From NCBI GenBank assembly GCA_021613535.1, contig CP075496.1, positions 2,480,001-2,544,000 on the forward strand: DNA of 64,000 nucleotides, given 5' to 3'. A program made the translations under genes and the position numbers. This DNA is from Adineta vaga. Taxonomy: Eukaryota; Rotifera. Below, one piece after another: positions 13,128 to 24,273 of this stretch (the stretch's first letter is position 1; every line of letters begins with the position of its first letter). Below the pieces are notes generated by a model. That model saw only the letters and a program-made list of their open reading frames with translations, had not been told where the DNA came from and searched no databases.

Positions 13128-13606
13128 ATGAACACGCGAAGAAAAATAATGTCTTTTCGTTTATCAAAGATCGATAGAGAGTGACATCTACTCTTGATAT
13201 TTTCAAAGAGGCTAATATACTTTATTTATTTTCTTTTCTTTTACACTTGACGTTTCTTACCATTATTTTTCATTTAAATTTCTATTCTATATGACTTTCT
13301 TCTATTGCTAATTGAGTTCAATTTCCATACTGTTCATTTGATTCGCTTTTGTACAAAAAAAATTAAGTCTAGACTAGATATTCATCATGTGATTCGATAC
13401 TTATTCACATTCACTCAGGAAATACAATGATATTGGGTAGAAAGGAAGAAAAGAAGCAAACACCTTCGATTTCAATGCTATTAGTCAATCTAAATGATTC
13501 ATTGAGAAGTTTCCTTTTTCTTTTTTTTTTAGATTAACGTCATTTTCTATCTTTAGCTGTACATTTCAACAAACTGTTTTCTACATCAAACTTTTAATTG
13601 ATCAAA
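13128..13606. other. Intergenic region
   Basis: AT-rich spacer of about 480 nt between two co-directional genes. A T-rich tract near 13510-13530 is followed by an AG, possibly a 5'UTR acceptor for the next gene. I see no gene. Confidence 0.4.
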
Positions 13607-14106
13607 ATGAAATTTCGATTCAAGGAAGAAACACCTGCTGGTAGGTTATTTTCTCGACTGGAATATCATCTACTATTTATTTACTAATTAGATCAACGTA
13701 AACAAGAAGCAGAAAAGATTCGTGTTAAATATCCTGAACGGATCCCAGTAAACAAAACTAAAAGATTTAATGTTGAATATCATAATTCTTTAGGTTGTTG
13801 TCGAACGGGTACCAAAATCTCAAATACCTGAAATAGATAAACGAAAATTTCTGGTACCTAATGACATTACAATTGCTCAGTTCATGTGGATTATTCGTAA
13901 ACGAATTCAATTAGCACCTGAAAAGGCCATCTTTCTATTCGTCAATAAAACAATTCCATTATCAAGGTATGAAAGTTGGAATGATTTCTATTCTTTTCAC
14001 ATAAACTTTTCTATTTAGTGCAACAATGGGAGAAATCTATGCTGAAAATAAGGATGAAGATAGCTTTTTATACATCGCCTATGGCGGTGAAAATACATTC
14101 GGTTAA
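13607..14106 (+). CDS. GABARAP: Atg8-family ubiquitin-like protein, GABARAP type
   Basis: Four exons, 13607-13640, 13692-13747, 13794-13966 and 14019-14106, give 116 residues. The N-terminal helices ([29 protein letters not shown]) and the ubiquitin fold with [16 protein letters not shown] and [19 protein letters not shown] are typical of GABARAP rather than LC3. Atg8 proteins are conjugated to phosphatidylethanolamine through a C-terminal glycine and drive autophagosome growth and cargo capture via LIR motifs. The protein here ends in ENTFG-stop, so the reactive glycine is already terminal and no tail is left for the Atg4 protease to remove. The assignment is very secure. The next gene on the same strand starts 270 nt downstream. 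Confidence 0.96.
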
Positions 14107-14375
14107 ACTATCTCTTCCAACGAAGTATTCAAATTTATCTGCATAGACTCAATTTTTCTTTTTATTTAATCACGAATATATCTGATTCTTATACTTGTAT
14201 ATTTTGTCTTTTGTATGTCTATTGATTTTAAAATCTTTAACCATTGTCGAATATGTGTCTATGCATGAAAGAAGAAAAACTTATTTAGAAAAAAGAATTA
14301 ACCTATATTTGAAGTTTTTTTTCTTTGTTCTTCTAGACAAAACAAAAACTCTTTTTTTTGTAAGAATTGTGAACG

Positions 14376-15348
14376 ATGACTAGTAACAAAGATGGTTTAA
14401 CACCTTTAATTGAAAAAATTTGTACTATTAGTACGATTGGATTATTCTTAACAGGAGTGTAAGAGAAAAAAAACAAAGATGTTTATATTTTTCTATATTC
14501 GTTGTTTTTCTTTTCTCTATGCAGACAAATATGCAATCGAATTTATCGTCAACGAACAACGGGTGATATATCAGGTTTTCCATTTGTTGCTACCATGGTT
14601 AAGTAAGTTAGAATAAGAAGAACGTTTTCATAAGAAAGAGAGAATTGCTTTTACTTTAATTAGTTGTACTCTTTGGTTATTGTATGGTTATGTAGGAAAT
14701 AATTCAACAATTGTTATTGTGAATTTTATTGGAGCAGCTTTAGAATTAGTTTATGCATTAACTTATTTGCAATACACACCTGATCGAGTATGTCAATAGT
14801 AAAATACAAAATCTCGAAAAAGATTATTTATTTTCAAAATTGTTTTAGAATTCATATATTCGATTGATTGGAATGGCATTGGCATTTTTAGCAACGATTG
14901 CATTTTATTTATTAGCTTTTGTATCTGATCGTACCACAGCTTCTCTTCATGCTGGTCTTGTTGCATCGGTTGCGACAGTGATCATGTTTGGTTCACCATT
15001 AGCTTCTCTTGTGAGTTTAAGAAATGTATGATAAATCTTATGTTTAGATCAATTGAATTTTAGAAAGAAGTTGTTAAAAAACAAAGTACAGAATCACTTT
15101 CATTACCATTATGTTTTGCTAATCTCATTGTCCCAGCTGAGTGGGTTCTTTATGGTATTTTAATTAATGATAAAATTGTTCAAGTATGAATAAGACATGA
15201 ATTCATCTTCCTTTCTTCATTGACTAAACTCTTCTAGGTACCGAATTTTCTTGGAGCAATCTTAGGTTTGATTCAAGTCTCTCTCTTCTATAAATATCCT
15301 CGTCAATCTGGTCTTTTACCAAAAGCAACAAATCTTGGTTCCATTTAA
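14376..15348 (+). CDS. SLC50A1: SWEET sugar transporter
   Basis: Six exons, 14376-14458, 14525-14602, 14664-14787, 14849-15010, 15064-15183 and 15238-15348, give 225 residues, the usual SWEET length. Seven hydrophobic helices form two triple-helix MtN3/saliva repeats joined by a linker helix. Each repeat has the family pattern: SGFPFVATMVNCTLWLLYG in the first, and ESLSLPLCFANLIVPAEWVLYG in the second, each leading to an Asn/Asp-containing helix. SWEETs are bidirectional, energy-independent sugar uniporters of the plasma membrane or Golgi. A pyrimidine-rich acceptor (TTCTTCTAG, AG at 14335-14336) lies 40 nt before the ATG, so the 5' end may be made by cis- or trans-splicing. Confidence 0.93.
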
Positions 15349-15795
15349 GTAAAATACATGAATAAAAACAAATATTTCGTTTTGATAATTATCTAAATGA
15401 ATCTCTTTATGTGATATCGTTTCGTTTCCTTCTTTCACGTATACACAATTTATTCGTTCATATTTTTGGTTCATTGTATTTTTAGTTCTTGCGCTAACTT
15501 ATATCTTTTTAAAATAACAGGTATTGAATTTTATTGTTAATCATTCATTGCTCTACTTTGTTCAATATATTATATGAAGATATTAATAAATCTAATAATT
15601 TTATAAGGAGAGGAATTTCTTTTTTTCGAGTTAGTAATATTAATTTTGTCTCGGTGATGATTGACACGATGCTTTGCATCAGCTCGATTGAATCTCTGTG
15701 AAGACAGCTAGCTGTCAGGGGCCATCTGAGAGACAAAATATAGGATCAAAAAATAAATTCAAATTGACTTTGTTTGGTACTTTTTGTTGTTATAG
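15349..15795. other. Intergenic region with acceptor-like sequence at its end
   Basis: Spacer of 447 nt between SWEET and the RBM34-like gene. It is AT-rich with candidate polyadenylation hexamers in its first half. It ends in TTGTTATAG directly before the next ATG. An open frame on the minus strand near 15545-15736 is not convincing. Confidence 0.45.
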
Positions 15796-17273
15796 ATGAA
15801 TTCTAATTTATCAGCTTTATTTAATAATGCGAAAAAGGTTACATTAGTTAGTAAACCAGAGAAAGTAGAAGAACCTATTAAAGAAGAAGAAGAAGAAGAA
15901 GAAGAAGAAGAAGAGCAAGAACAAGAGACTGATGAAAGTTCGAATAAACGAGCGAAGTAAGATTGATTCTCTGTAATTTATCAAAAAATTCATTTAAAAT
16001 CTTTTTTTATTTAGAATCGAACGTGAATATGAAGATCCATCTATTGTTAATGCACAAACAGTCTTTGTCGGAAATGTTCCAAGTGGATGTACACAAAAGG
16101 TATTTTGATTATCATATGCATTAGAATCTACAATTTGAATATTTATTCAAATAGGAACTCAAAAAATTATTTTCAGAATATGGTACAATCCAATCAATTC
16201 GACTTCGAAATATTGTAAATTAATTTGCAAAGTAAAAGCTCACCGTTTGTGTTCCTTCATCATTTAGATTCCATTGAATGCTAAACAAGGCAAACGTTTA
16301 GCATTTATCAAGTAAGTTCATTCATATCTTTAATAATTGAATAATTGATATTTATGTGATTATTTTTAGAAAAGAATTTCATCCATTACAAAAGACAATC
16401 ACTGCTTTTGTTCGATTTGCTGATGAATTAGAAGCAACCAATGCCACTTCATTGTAAATAAATCATCATTTTATCTAATGAAAGAGTAAAACAAAAAGGT
16501 TCATTTCAATTTAGAAATGGTTATCTATATAAAGAACATCACTTACGTGTTGATATGGCACAAGATCAGAATGAAGATACGAAGGTAATTGTATGAATAT
16601 AAAATAGAAGATTGGTTATTTAAATTTTCCATTGAATAGCATGATCATAAACGAAGTATTTTTATTGGCAATCTTCCATTTGATGCTAATGATGATGATG
16701 TTTGGAAAGCATTTGAAGAATGTGGTGAAATCGAAAGTAAGAAAGATTTTAGTTCATGTCATTATCGAACGTTTTAATTAGGTGTTCGTCTTGTACGTGA
16801 TCGTGCTACTAGTGTTGGCAAAGGATTTGGTTATGTTCTATTTCAAGTATGTCAAAGTATTTGTTTCATACATTAATTATTTCAAGGAATTCTATTTAGG
16901 ATGAAGCATCAGTTGCCTTAGCATTAAGAATGAATGGAAATTGTCAAGTTGGTAATCGACAAGTACGAATCAAAGCTGCAGTGAAAAAACCTAAGGTAAA
17001 GATTATGAAAAGATTGATTTTGTATGATTTGTTTTTATTTAGCCTGTCAGACCTGTAATTCCTCCAAAGAAATATCGACGACAGAATCAAAAATTCAATT
17101 CAAGAAAATCGAAGTCTTCAGATAATGATGATGATGGAGTGCAACAAGGTCGAATTGAAAAACGACCAGCAGTTAAACTAAGAAAAGAAAAACAAAAGAA
17201 GAAAAAGAAACATCTTGCTGTTAAAACTAATAATCAACGAAAAGATGTAATCCAACTGAAGAGAAAAAGTTGA
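15796..17273 (+). CDS. RBM34: RBM34/Nop12-type nucleolar RNA-binding protein
   Basis: Ten exons (15796-15956, 16015-16099, 16155-16214, 16268-16311, 16370-16453, 16515-16584, 16640-16736, 16782-16846, 16900-16995, 17043-17273) give 330 residues. An acidic Glu tract near residue 30 precedes two RRMs. RRM1 begins [11 protein letters not shown] and has an insertion around [13 protein letters not shown], a feature of RBM34. RRM2 has RNP2 [10 protein letters not shown] and RNP1 GKGFGYVLF. The C-terminus is strongly Lys/Arg-rich, as in nucleolar pre-rRNA processing factors. The yeast relative Nop12 acts in 5.8S and large-subunit maturation. The ATG follows TTATAG directly, so an acceptor abuts the start codon. 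Confidence 0.9.
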
Positions 17274-17585
17274 GAACTTTTAGCTGTGAAAGAAAGATCA
17301 GTGTTGATAATAAATAAACGAATTTTGTTTTGTTGTTATAAAAATCTTCATTTCTCTGAAAGTGTGTACATGAAACTCACTAGTGAATTCAAAATCATAC
17401 CTAATAAGTTCTATTATAAGATGTACTCAATGACTTCGAAACTCATTTTTCTTTTATGAAAAAAAACATAGTAAGATAACATCAAAGAATAAAATAAAAA
17501 GTGTAAATATAGATAATATATCTTATCGAACTTTGATTAAACGAAAAATTAATGAAACAAACACTAACTTCAAATACATTTCGAT
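17274..17585. other. Intergenic region
   Basis: AT-rich spacer of 312 nt with AATAAA-like hexamers after the RBM34 stop, for example in GATAATAAATAAACG near 17310. No gene seen. Confidence 0.4.
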
Positions 17586-18166
17586 ATGGGTGCTCTTTGT
17601 AGTTGTGGTACAGGCGAAAAGCTATCTACTGAATATGTAAAACCCAAATTACCTATTGTATTAGAATCGAATAATAATCAAACATCTGATTTACATAAAT
17701 CCACAACGAATATTCATTCATCCGAAGAAATTCTCAATGATACACTTCAAACTGAAATTATTAAAGCTATTGATGAACATGTAGCTACTATACCTTCGGC
17801 TTATCAAGTGAGTCATTTTTATCAAAAGCTTTTCAGTATTATTTTCTTCAAACTTTCTATCAGACTGAACGTGATCGTATTGTCAATGAAATGCGTCATT
17901 CAGAATCTGGAACTTATCTTGGTCTTGTCTATGCGGATTATCCTGATGTAAATGGTCCAGAAGTGAATAAAATGGCACATAGATTAGTAGCATCTAATGA
18001 TGTTAAACAGCGATTGATTGATCAAATCGATAAACGCATAGATCCAATCTTTCTCTCACGAACTTCGACTTGGAATCCATCATCTAGTGAAACAGCTCGT
18101 CCAATGATACGAGTTTTCATTGAAAAAAATGTCAATAATGCATTCAATCATCTTAAACTGGACTGA
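17586..18166 (+). CDS. Small acylated protein of unknown function
   Basis: Two exons, 17586-17807 and 17864-18166, join in phase 0 to give 174 residues. The N-terminus MGALCSCGTG fits an N-myristoylation signal (Gly2, Ser6), with Cys5 and Cys7 as likely palmitoylation sites. This points to a protein held on the cytosolic face of a membrane; that is inference from the motif. The rest is hydrophilic, with a Ser/Thr/Asn-rich stretch and then a probably helical region. It has no membrane helix and no domain I recognise. The codon choice and the clean intron support a real gene. Confidence 0.7.
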
Positions 18167-18382
18167 AAATATTCGCTGTCGTGATTTTCCATCAACTATC
18201 TTTTTATACAAGCAAAACACTAATGACAAATGTTAATATATCGTATAGTTAGAATAAAATTTCTTCTGATGATACATATTCTAACATAGCATTGTTAAAT
18301 CGAGAATATTGTCTTTGATTAAAAGAAATATTTGTATTTTCTTCTGAATTTGAATGAAAAGAAAAAATAATTTATGTCTCCT

Positions 18383-18892
18383 TTATGAAATAGTACAAGT
18401 ATCAATTAAATCGTTAAACGCTTCTCGGCGTTTTTGTTCTTGAATTTCTGCAGCTATTGGTAATACTGGCAGTATGTAGAATTTTCTCAACCATTCTGGT
18501 CGAAAAAACATAATTTTCTTCACTTCCCGATTTCGACCACCAATAAATAATGAATCGACAACAACGAGACTATGTCGAACTTGTGAGATATCATAAATTC
18601 GATTGAGTGATTGTCCACATAAATGACCATTTTTATCTTCAAACATCACTTTATCAATTAGATCATCAGGATCCAGTTTTCCACACATCCCATACAATAA
18701 TCATTTCTCAGCCGCTGTTAAATTGTAAAATTTTGTAAAATCACGTAATTCGTCAAGATCATGATCACTGTATTCAATCAAAGTACACATAACATCCAAA
18801 TAGTACATCAGTTTTGCAATACTATTCTCAGGAACTTGAACTGTGTGACTTGAACGAGCTACATCAACGGTGTTGTATCGAAAGAGTGCCAT
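18383..18892 (-). pseudogene. Unknown protein gene interrupted by one in-frame TGA
   Basis: A 170-codon frame runs from ATG at 18892 to the TAA at 18385-18383. It is broken once by TGA at 18703-18701, after residue 63 (LTAAEK). The downstream part continues in the same frame as LLYGMCGKLDPDDLIDKV and ends DTCTIS. No GT-AG intron removes the stop while keeping the frame. Both halves have normal coding character, so they were once one protein, or still are if the stop is read through. I do not recognise the family; there is no signal peptide or membrane helix. It is tail-to-tail with the acylated-protein gene. It could be a pseudogene, a sequencing error or a recoded stop. Confidence 0.6.
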
Positions 18893-19469
18893 GACGAATG
18901 TTTATTCAATTATATTAGTATACATGAATCGACAATGAAATCACCATGCTTATATACTATTTTGATGTGAAGCAAGTTGGAAATGTTTTCAATGAAAATA
19001 AAGCCAACTAATAATATTATTATTATTCTACTTCCTCACTTTATCCTATATTAATGGTTCAATGAGCCATGACAAATTTGTCATATGACCAACAGGCATA
19101 TGATTATAATATCTAATTCGATGTGCCAACGTACCTTGATAGGAAGTGACTTGTATGTTTACTTTCTTGTTTGATACAAAAAATAATATACGCAATTGAT
19201 TGATAAAGCCGATATTTTATCGACCGAAAACATAATGACTAATCGAAATCAAACTTTTTACTGCCTATTTCTGTAGTAACATTGAATAAAATTTTCAAGA
19301 CGAACATCAACTTCACTTCATAAGAAAGAAGACATACAGAGTTTTATTTGATCAAGTTAAACTTGTATATGAAACATTGAATAGCTATTGTTTTTTTAAA
19401 TGAAATACAACATAAGTACGAAACAAAAAGAAGAAGACAGATATGAACTATACAAAAAGACAACTCTGT
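18893..19469. other. Intergenic region
   Basis: AT-rich region of about 580 nt between two minus-strand genes. It should contain the promoter of the TGA-bearing gene and the 3' end of the actin-related gene. No gene is visible. Confidence 0.45.
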
Positions 19470-20897
19470 TTATGGACATTTTCTATCAATAATAAACTTT
19501 CCACTTTCATCATATTCTTGTTTCGAAATCCACATTTGATGAAATGATCCTAATGAAGCAAGAATTGAACCACCAATCCAAGAACTAAATCGTCGTTCAC
19601 TAAGTGAAGGAGGAATATGAACTTTCATACGCATAGCTTGCGGTAAAATTTGTGATAATTCACGATGAAGACGTTCGACAAGACCAAGATAATAGGAATT
19701 ACCACCGACAATACTTATATTCGAATAAAGTGAAGAACGAACATCCGGATCACACATTGTAACTGAATTTGTTACTAAACGTGGAAGATCAAGCATTGAA
19801 GTTAATTGTACACCACCACCTTTAACAATTGATGGATTAAATAAACTTTCACTATAGACGAACAAAGATGTTTGTTGTTCTTTTCGTTATTCTATTTCAA
19901 AACAAGAAGAAAGTCACTTACGGAATACGATAACGTTCTTCACCGAAATCTAAATTTAATCCATTGGGAAATTCATATGAAACACGTGGTAATTGACTAA
20001 TTTCACTTTCATTATATGGTGTATCCGATATTTGTAGAACTGTTTGTGCTAAATCTTGTAAAATTTCTTTTGTCATAAATTTCTTATATGAATCCGTTAT
20101 ATTCTCAGGTAAATTTGATCTCATTGTCCATTTTGGTGGTTCATAGGGTTGAACATATTCACGTGATTTAATCAAATAATGTGGAACTATTTCATGATTT
20201 TGATTATCTAATAATTGTTTCAATTGTGATAAGATAAAATCGCCACCAAGTGGTGATTGAACAATTGCTTTTTGTAAAACCATTCCTTCATGAACAGGTA
20301 CAGCTGTTGTATGTGTTGCACCACAATCAAGTATCAATGCTGTTGCTTTACCTTGAGCAAACATGAAAGAACAGCATTTTTTGCTAAATAAAATGCTGGA
20401 ATTTGAAATTTTTCAAACATGATTTCACATAATTTTTCTCGTTTAAATCGTTGATTTATTGGTGGTTCCGACATAACTATGGGATGATATTGTGGACCTT
20501 GTTCTTTATCACAAAGACAATCGAATGTATGAGACATAATTTGTTCGAATAAATCCCAATCATCAATCATTCCATCTTTTAAAAATGATTGCATATAAAG
20601 ATTTGAACGTGGTACACGTAAAGAATTTAAATCAAAAAAATATTTCTTCTTAGGCATTGTTATCGTTTGATTATCATCAACATTCATCGCACTTTCATCC
20701 ATAGGTGTTTCAAAGATTCCAACATGACTAGGAAAATCATATTTGGGTGTTTCTTCACCGGCATAACCAGCTCGAACTGTATGAGAACCAATATCAACGA
20801 CTAGAGCACCAACTTCATCACTACCTAAAATAGAAAAATTCAAATTGAAATTTGTAATTAGAACTTCAGAAGACGTACCATATGTTCCACTACTCAT
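19470..20897 (-). pseudogene. ACTL6: Actin-related protein ACTL6/Arp4 (BAF53) with 1-base frameshift
   Basis: Three exons, 20897-20879, 20824-19922 and 19851-19470, would encode 434 residues, close to ACTL6A (429). The first intron is a multiple of three, so the frame reads through it. Actin-fold motifs are clear: phosphate 1 in VVDIGSHTVRAGYAGEE, phosphate 2 in LILDCGATHTTAVPVHEG, and the adenosine loop in NISIVGGNSYYLGL. ACTL6 is a subunit of BAF (SWI/SNF), INO80 and NuA4/TIP60 chromatin complexes. At 20359-20361 the frame breaks between AVLSC and AQGKATAL. Adding one base to the A run on the plus strand restores a continuous actin fold with no missing residues. An intron cannot explain this. 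A homopolymer assembly error is the simplest cause; true inactivation is the alternative. Confidence 0.85.
20359..20361 (-). other. Single-base deletion in a T run (minus strand) of ACTL6
   Basis: The coding strand has TGTTTGCT where the conserved Cys-Phe-Ala order needs TGTTTTGCT. The conserved frame before the site ends at a stop 9 codons later; the conserved frame after the site is open to the exon end. Confidence 0.8.
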
Positions 20898-21065
20898 TTT
20901 CTTTTACTAGATATCTAGAATTGAGCAGAAATAAATTAACAAAAAGAAAAAGAGATAAAAGTGCGACTAAGAGAATATTTTCATGCATATCTATACAGAA
21001 TATAATTATGGAATGATCAAATAAAGAATTCAAAAAAAAAACAATTCAAAAGACACGTTTTGAAA

Positions 21066-22378
21066 CTATCTTTGATTTGAAGGAGATGATAAGTTAGCAG
21101 CTGCTTGTTCCCAGACATTTATCGATTGAGTATAGAAATCAACTTTTTTATTTGCCATCGAATGAAATAAATCAATTAATTCTCGATCTTTGGCTTCTGT
21201 CCATCGATGTATATCCGCTTTAACTGTTTCATTAGCAATTGTTAATTGATCGAACATATCTTCATGATTACTTGATGTCACATTTTCTGAAAATTGTGCA
21301 CGACGTTTTAAAACATCTTGAACGATACCAGTGAATAGAACATATTCATTCATCGGTTCAACAAATTTCGTATTCATAGATCGTAATAGATCATCTTGAT
21401 TATCAACCATTCTTTGTTCAGCATTACAAATTGTTTCGATCAATGAATCATTTTCATCATATTTTCTTTCAATATCAAGCCATTCTTTGAATGACGATAG
21501 TAAATGTTTTTCTTCGGTATGTACTGCAATTTGATCCGATTCGATTTTTCGTGAAAGACGTTCAAGTTTACGTAGATTATCTTGTAATGTTTGAATTTGA
21601 TTTTCTGTACGAGAAAATTCACTTGGAATTGGTTTACCACGACCGATTGGTTGTCGAAATGGATTGGAATTTGATGCAATCATTTGAGGAGTTAATGGTG
21701 ATGTTGGAAGTGCTTGTTGTTGAGCAGAATGAAGTGTTTCATCATCAGCTGTAAGGAATAATTGTACCGATGGATCAATAGCAATAATTGGATTATTCAA
21801 AATACGATAGAGAAAGTTTTGTAAACCTAAAAAATGTTAAGAAGAAATCAATTTTTTACGTTCGAAGATTCATTTATCTTACCAATCATACGTCGTCGAA
21901 TAAATTCTCCATCATCAGCAACTACATGTAATTTTTTCGATAAAGTATGTTTTGCTGGTAGAATTGAAATAATATTAAATGGATATTTAATATCTAAAAG
22001 ATTTCTTAACCAAATAAAATCATTATAACGTCGACGTACATTTGTTTCATTGATTTTAACTGAATCATTATAAGTTTGTGTTGTAACTAAATATGTTATA
22101 AATGAATCAAGATTTGATTTATGTTTTTTGGGATCATTAACATAGACTTTCATTTGTTCATGATTGATATCAACTTCTTCTTTGCGTTCATTTGTCGATG
22201 GAAGAATCCAGTCATTATGACTATGACTAATCGATAATGAAGAAGTATTTTCAATCAAATCTGAATCAACTACATCCGAAGATTTAACCAGTGATGGTGG
22301 TGATGATTGACCATTTTGAATGTTCGTTGAAATGTTTTGTTCATCTTCACGTAGAGCTCGACTTAATGGATCATCCAT
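21066..22378 (-). CDS. SNX30: Sorting nexin of the SNX7/SNX30 type (PX-BAR)
   Basis: Two exons, 22378-21883 and 21826-21066, give 418 residues, within the SNX7/30/4 size range. A Ser/Asn-rich N-terminus is followed by a PX domain at about residues 75-190, with the phosphoinositide-binding RRRYNDFIWL and ILPAKH. The second half is a predicted helical BAR region; EYVLFTGIVQDVLKRR and ADIHRWTEAKDRELIDLF resemble SNX7/SNX30 more than SNX4. These proteins form heterodimers on endosomes, bind PI3P and help recycling and Atg9A trafficking in autophagy. The start is the ATG at 22378; the frame extends upstream but only with a non-ATG codon. Confidence 0.87.
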
Positions 22379-23575
22379 ATTGAAATAAACATAAAAAACT
22401 TCTGTTAAACTAGTGCTAGTTGATCTGATCGTCAAACACGAAACGAAGAAGAAAAATAAAGACTAAAGAAAGAACAAATGAATCATTGTTTAAAGAACTA
22501 GAATTGACCTGTCTTTTCTAAAAATGAAAGATGTCGCTAGAGAATGAAAAACAAAATATGATTTAGTTCAGATTAATGTTTATGAAAACTCATTTATTTC
22601 TCTCATATAACGGTAAACATGTTCTTCTATATGTAAATCTTTTAATACAATCACAACATAATGTTTCATGCCGCTTTGTTCTTCGGAAATAACTCGTTAA
22701 ACGAATAATTTATTTTCTAATATTTATAATAGAACTTGTCGATCGACATCGTTTCTATTTCCCGACTATTATTTCCTCGATATAATCGTAAATGTACTTA
22801 ATATTTATTGTATTATATTATTGAAGTACATCAAACAAATAGTAACAATTATTTCTTCTCTCAACCTATGTTTTGATATCCGTTGTCTTACATGTATATT
22901 TCAGAAATATTGATCTTCAATGTCTGAAATAGAAGTTTCGTAGGTACTATTTCTTTCTCTTTAATCCTCTTATCACTAACGAATGAAAAGACATTGAAAG
23001 GATTTTATTGACATTAATTTAAGATTGTCACTTATCCGAAATAAAGCTCATTTGAAAGAAGCGATTAATTCATCCCAATGAAATGATGTGCCTATATTCT
23101 GTTAAAATGCATTCAAGATCTTTCACGTTCAGTGCATAAATTTCTAGAAGTAATATTCAGTCTTAAAATAGAAAAAAGACTTAATATCTGAAGAATTATA
23201 TAAATAGAATTTGAAATTAATAGAAAACGAAGTTTGATTTTGATCTCAATTATTCCGCTTTCAGACAGATACTTTGTTGTCATACCAATACAAATATTTA
23301 TTTCTCAACAAATTACTTTATTGATCTATATGGTTATTTAGATGAATGAAAATAAAGTGTATAAAGAACGACTCATTTTTACGCAGGAAATAACTGAAAA
23401 AAGGCAGTAAAGGGGAATAATTAGATTTGCAAACAGCTTCCTGATTATACTCTTTTTTTTCTTTCTCTCTTTCCTTCTCCATAATGTCATGATAAGAAAA
23501 GATTGTCTTTTGAAACAATCAAACACGAATAAGATTTCAATCTTTCTCGTTTATTCAATAAATATCTTCGCAAAA
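22379..23575. other. Intergenic region
   Basis: About 1.2 kb between two minus-strand genes. It is AT-rich with no sustained coding frame. It should contain the SNX promoter on its left side and the ALG13 3' end on its right. Short overlapping open frames near 23318-23526 are low-complexity and not supported. Confidence 0.5.
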
Positions 23576-24070
23576 TCATTCAATCATTATCTGATTTAAA
23601 TATTGTCCAAATAACAATGGATTGCCTTTTTCATAACGTTCAAATTGATGATTAGGAAATTTTTTCAATGTTTCAGCTAATGTTGAACATGTACAATAAT
23701 GTAAATAACCTTGTTCTTTCATTACATGTGCTATTTCAAGTTGATGATTATTCATTAATTTTTCGTTAATAACAACTAATAATGGTTTATTTGCTTCAAG
23801 TGTTTGTAAAATCGTACCAGCACCTGCATGACTAATAACAAGATCAGCTTGTTGAATATCATTTTCAATTGAATCTTTATATTGATAGAATTCAATTGGT
23901 ATGGAAAGATTTTTATACGATGGCATTTCACTATTTCCTATTTGGAGAATTAATTTATCAATATGTAAATAATCGATAAGTGTTTGAAGAACATTCGAAT
24001 CCTGAACAATCGTCTCAATTAACAAATCAAATTTGGTTGTTCCTACAGTAACAAAAGCACATTTGCCCAT
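23576..24070 (-). CDS. ALG13: ALG13, UDP-GlcNAc transferase catalytic subunit
   Basis: Single exon, 164 residues, matching the size of stand-alone Alg13. It starts MGKCAFVTVGTTKFDLLI and contains the C-terminal half of a GT-B fold: LILQIGNSEMP, ADLVISHAGAGTILQTLE and LLVVINEKLMNNHQLEIA. The HAGAGT loop binds the UDP-GlcNAc diphosphate. Alg13 is soluble and must pair with the membrane protein Alg14 to add the second GlcNAc to dolichol-PP-GlcNAc on the cytosolic face of the ER. No ALG14 gene is present in the window. Here the gene lacks the OTU and Tudor domains found on the long vertebrate form. Confidence 0.95.
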   Translation of the reverse strand: MGKCAFVTVGTTKFDLLIETIVQDSNVLQTLIDYLHIDKLILQIGNSEMPSYKNLSIPIEFYQYKDSIENDIQQADLVISHAGAGTILQTLEANKPLLVVINEKLMNNHQLEIAHVMKEQGYLHYCTCSTLAETLKKFPNHQFERYEKGNPLLFGQYLNQIMIE

Positions 24071-24273
24071 TTGTTTTTTTTTCTTAGATAATCAATCTAA
24101 AAAATAAGTCTATACATCAGAGAAATGAACTTGTCATTGCGTAAACAATATGAAAATGAAATACATGAAAAGAAAAGAAAAGAAAAGAAAAACAAACATA
24201 TTATACATGACAAATCATTGTGGACGGATTTGAGCATTGTTTCATTTTTCATTAATGAAAACTATGACACATT

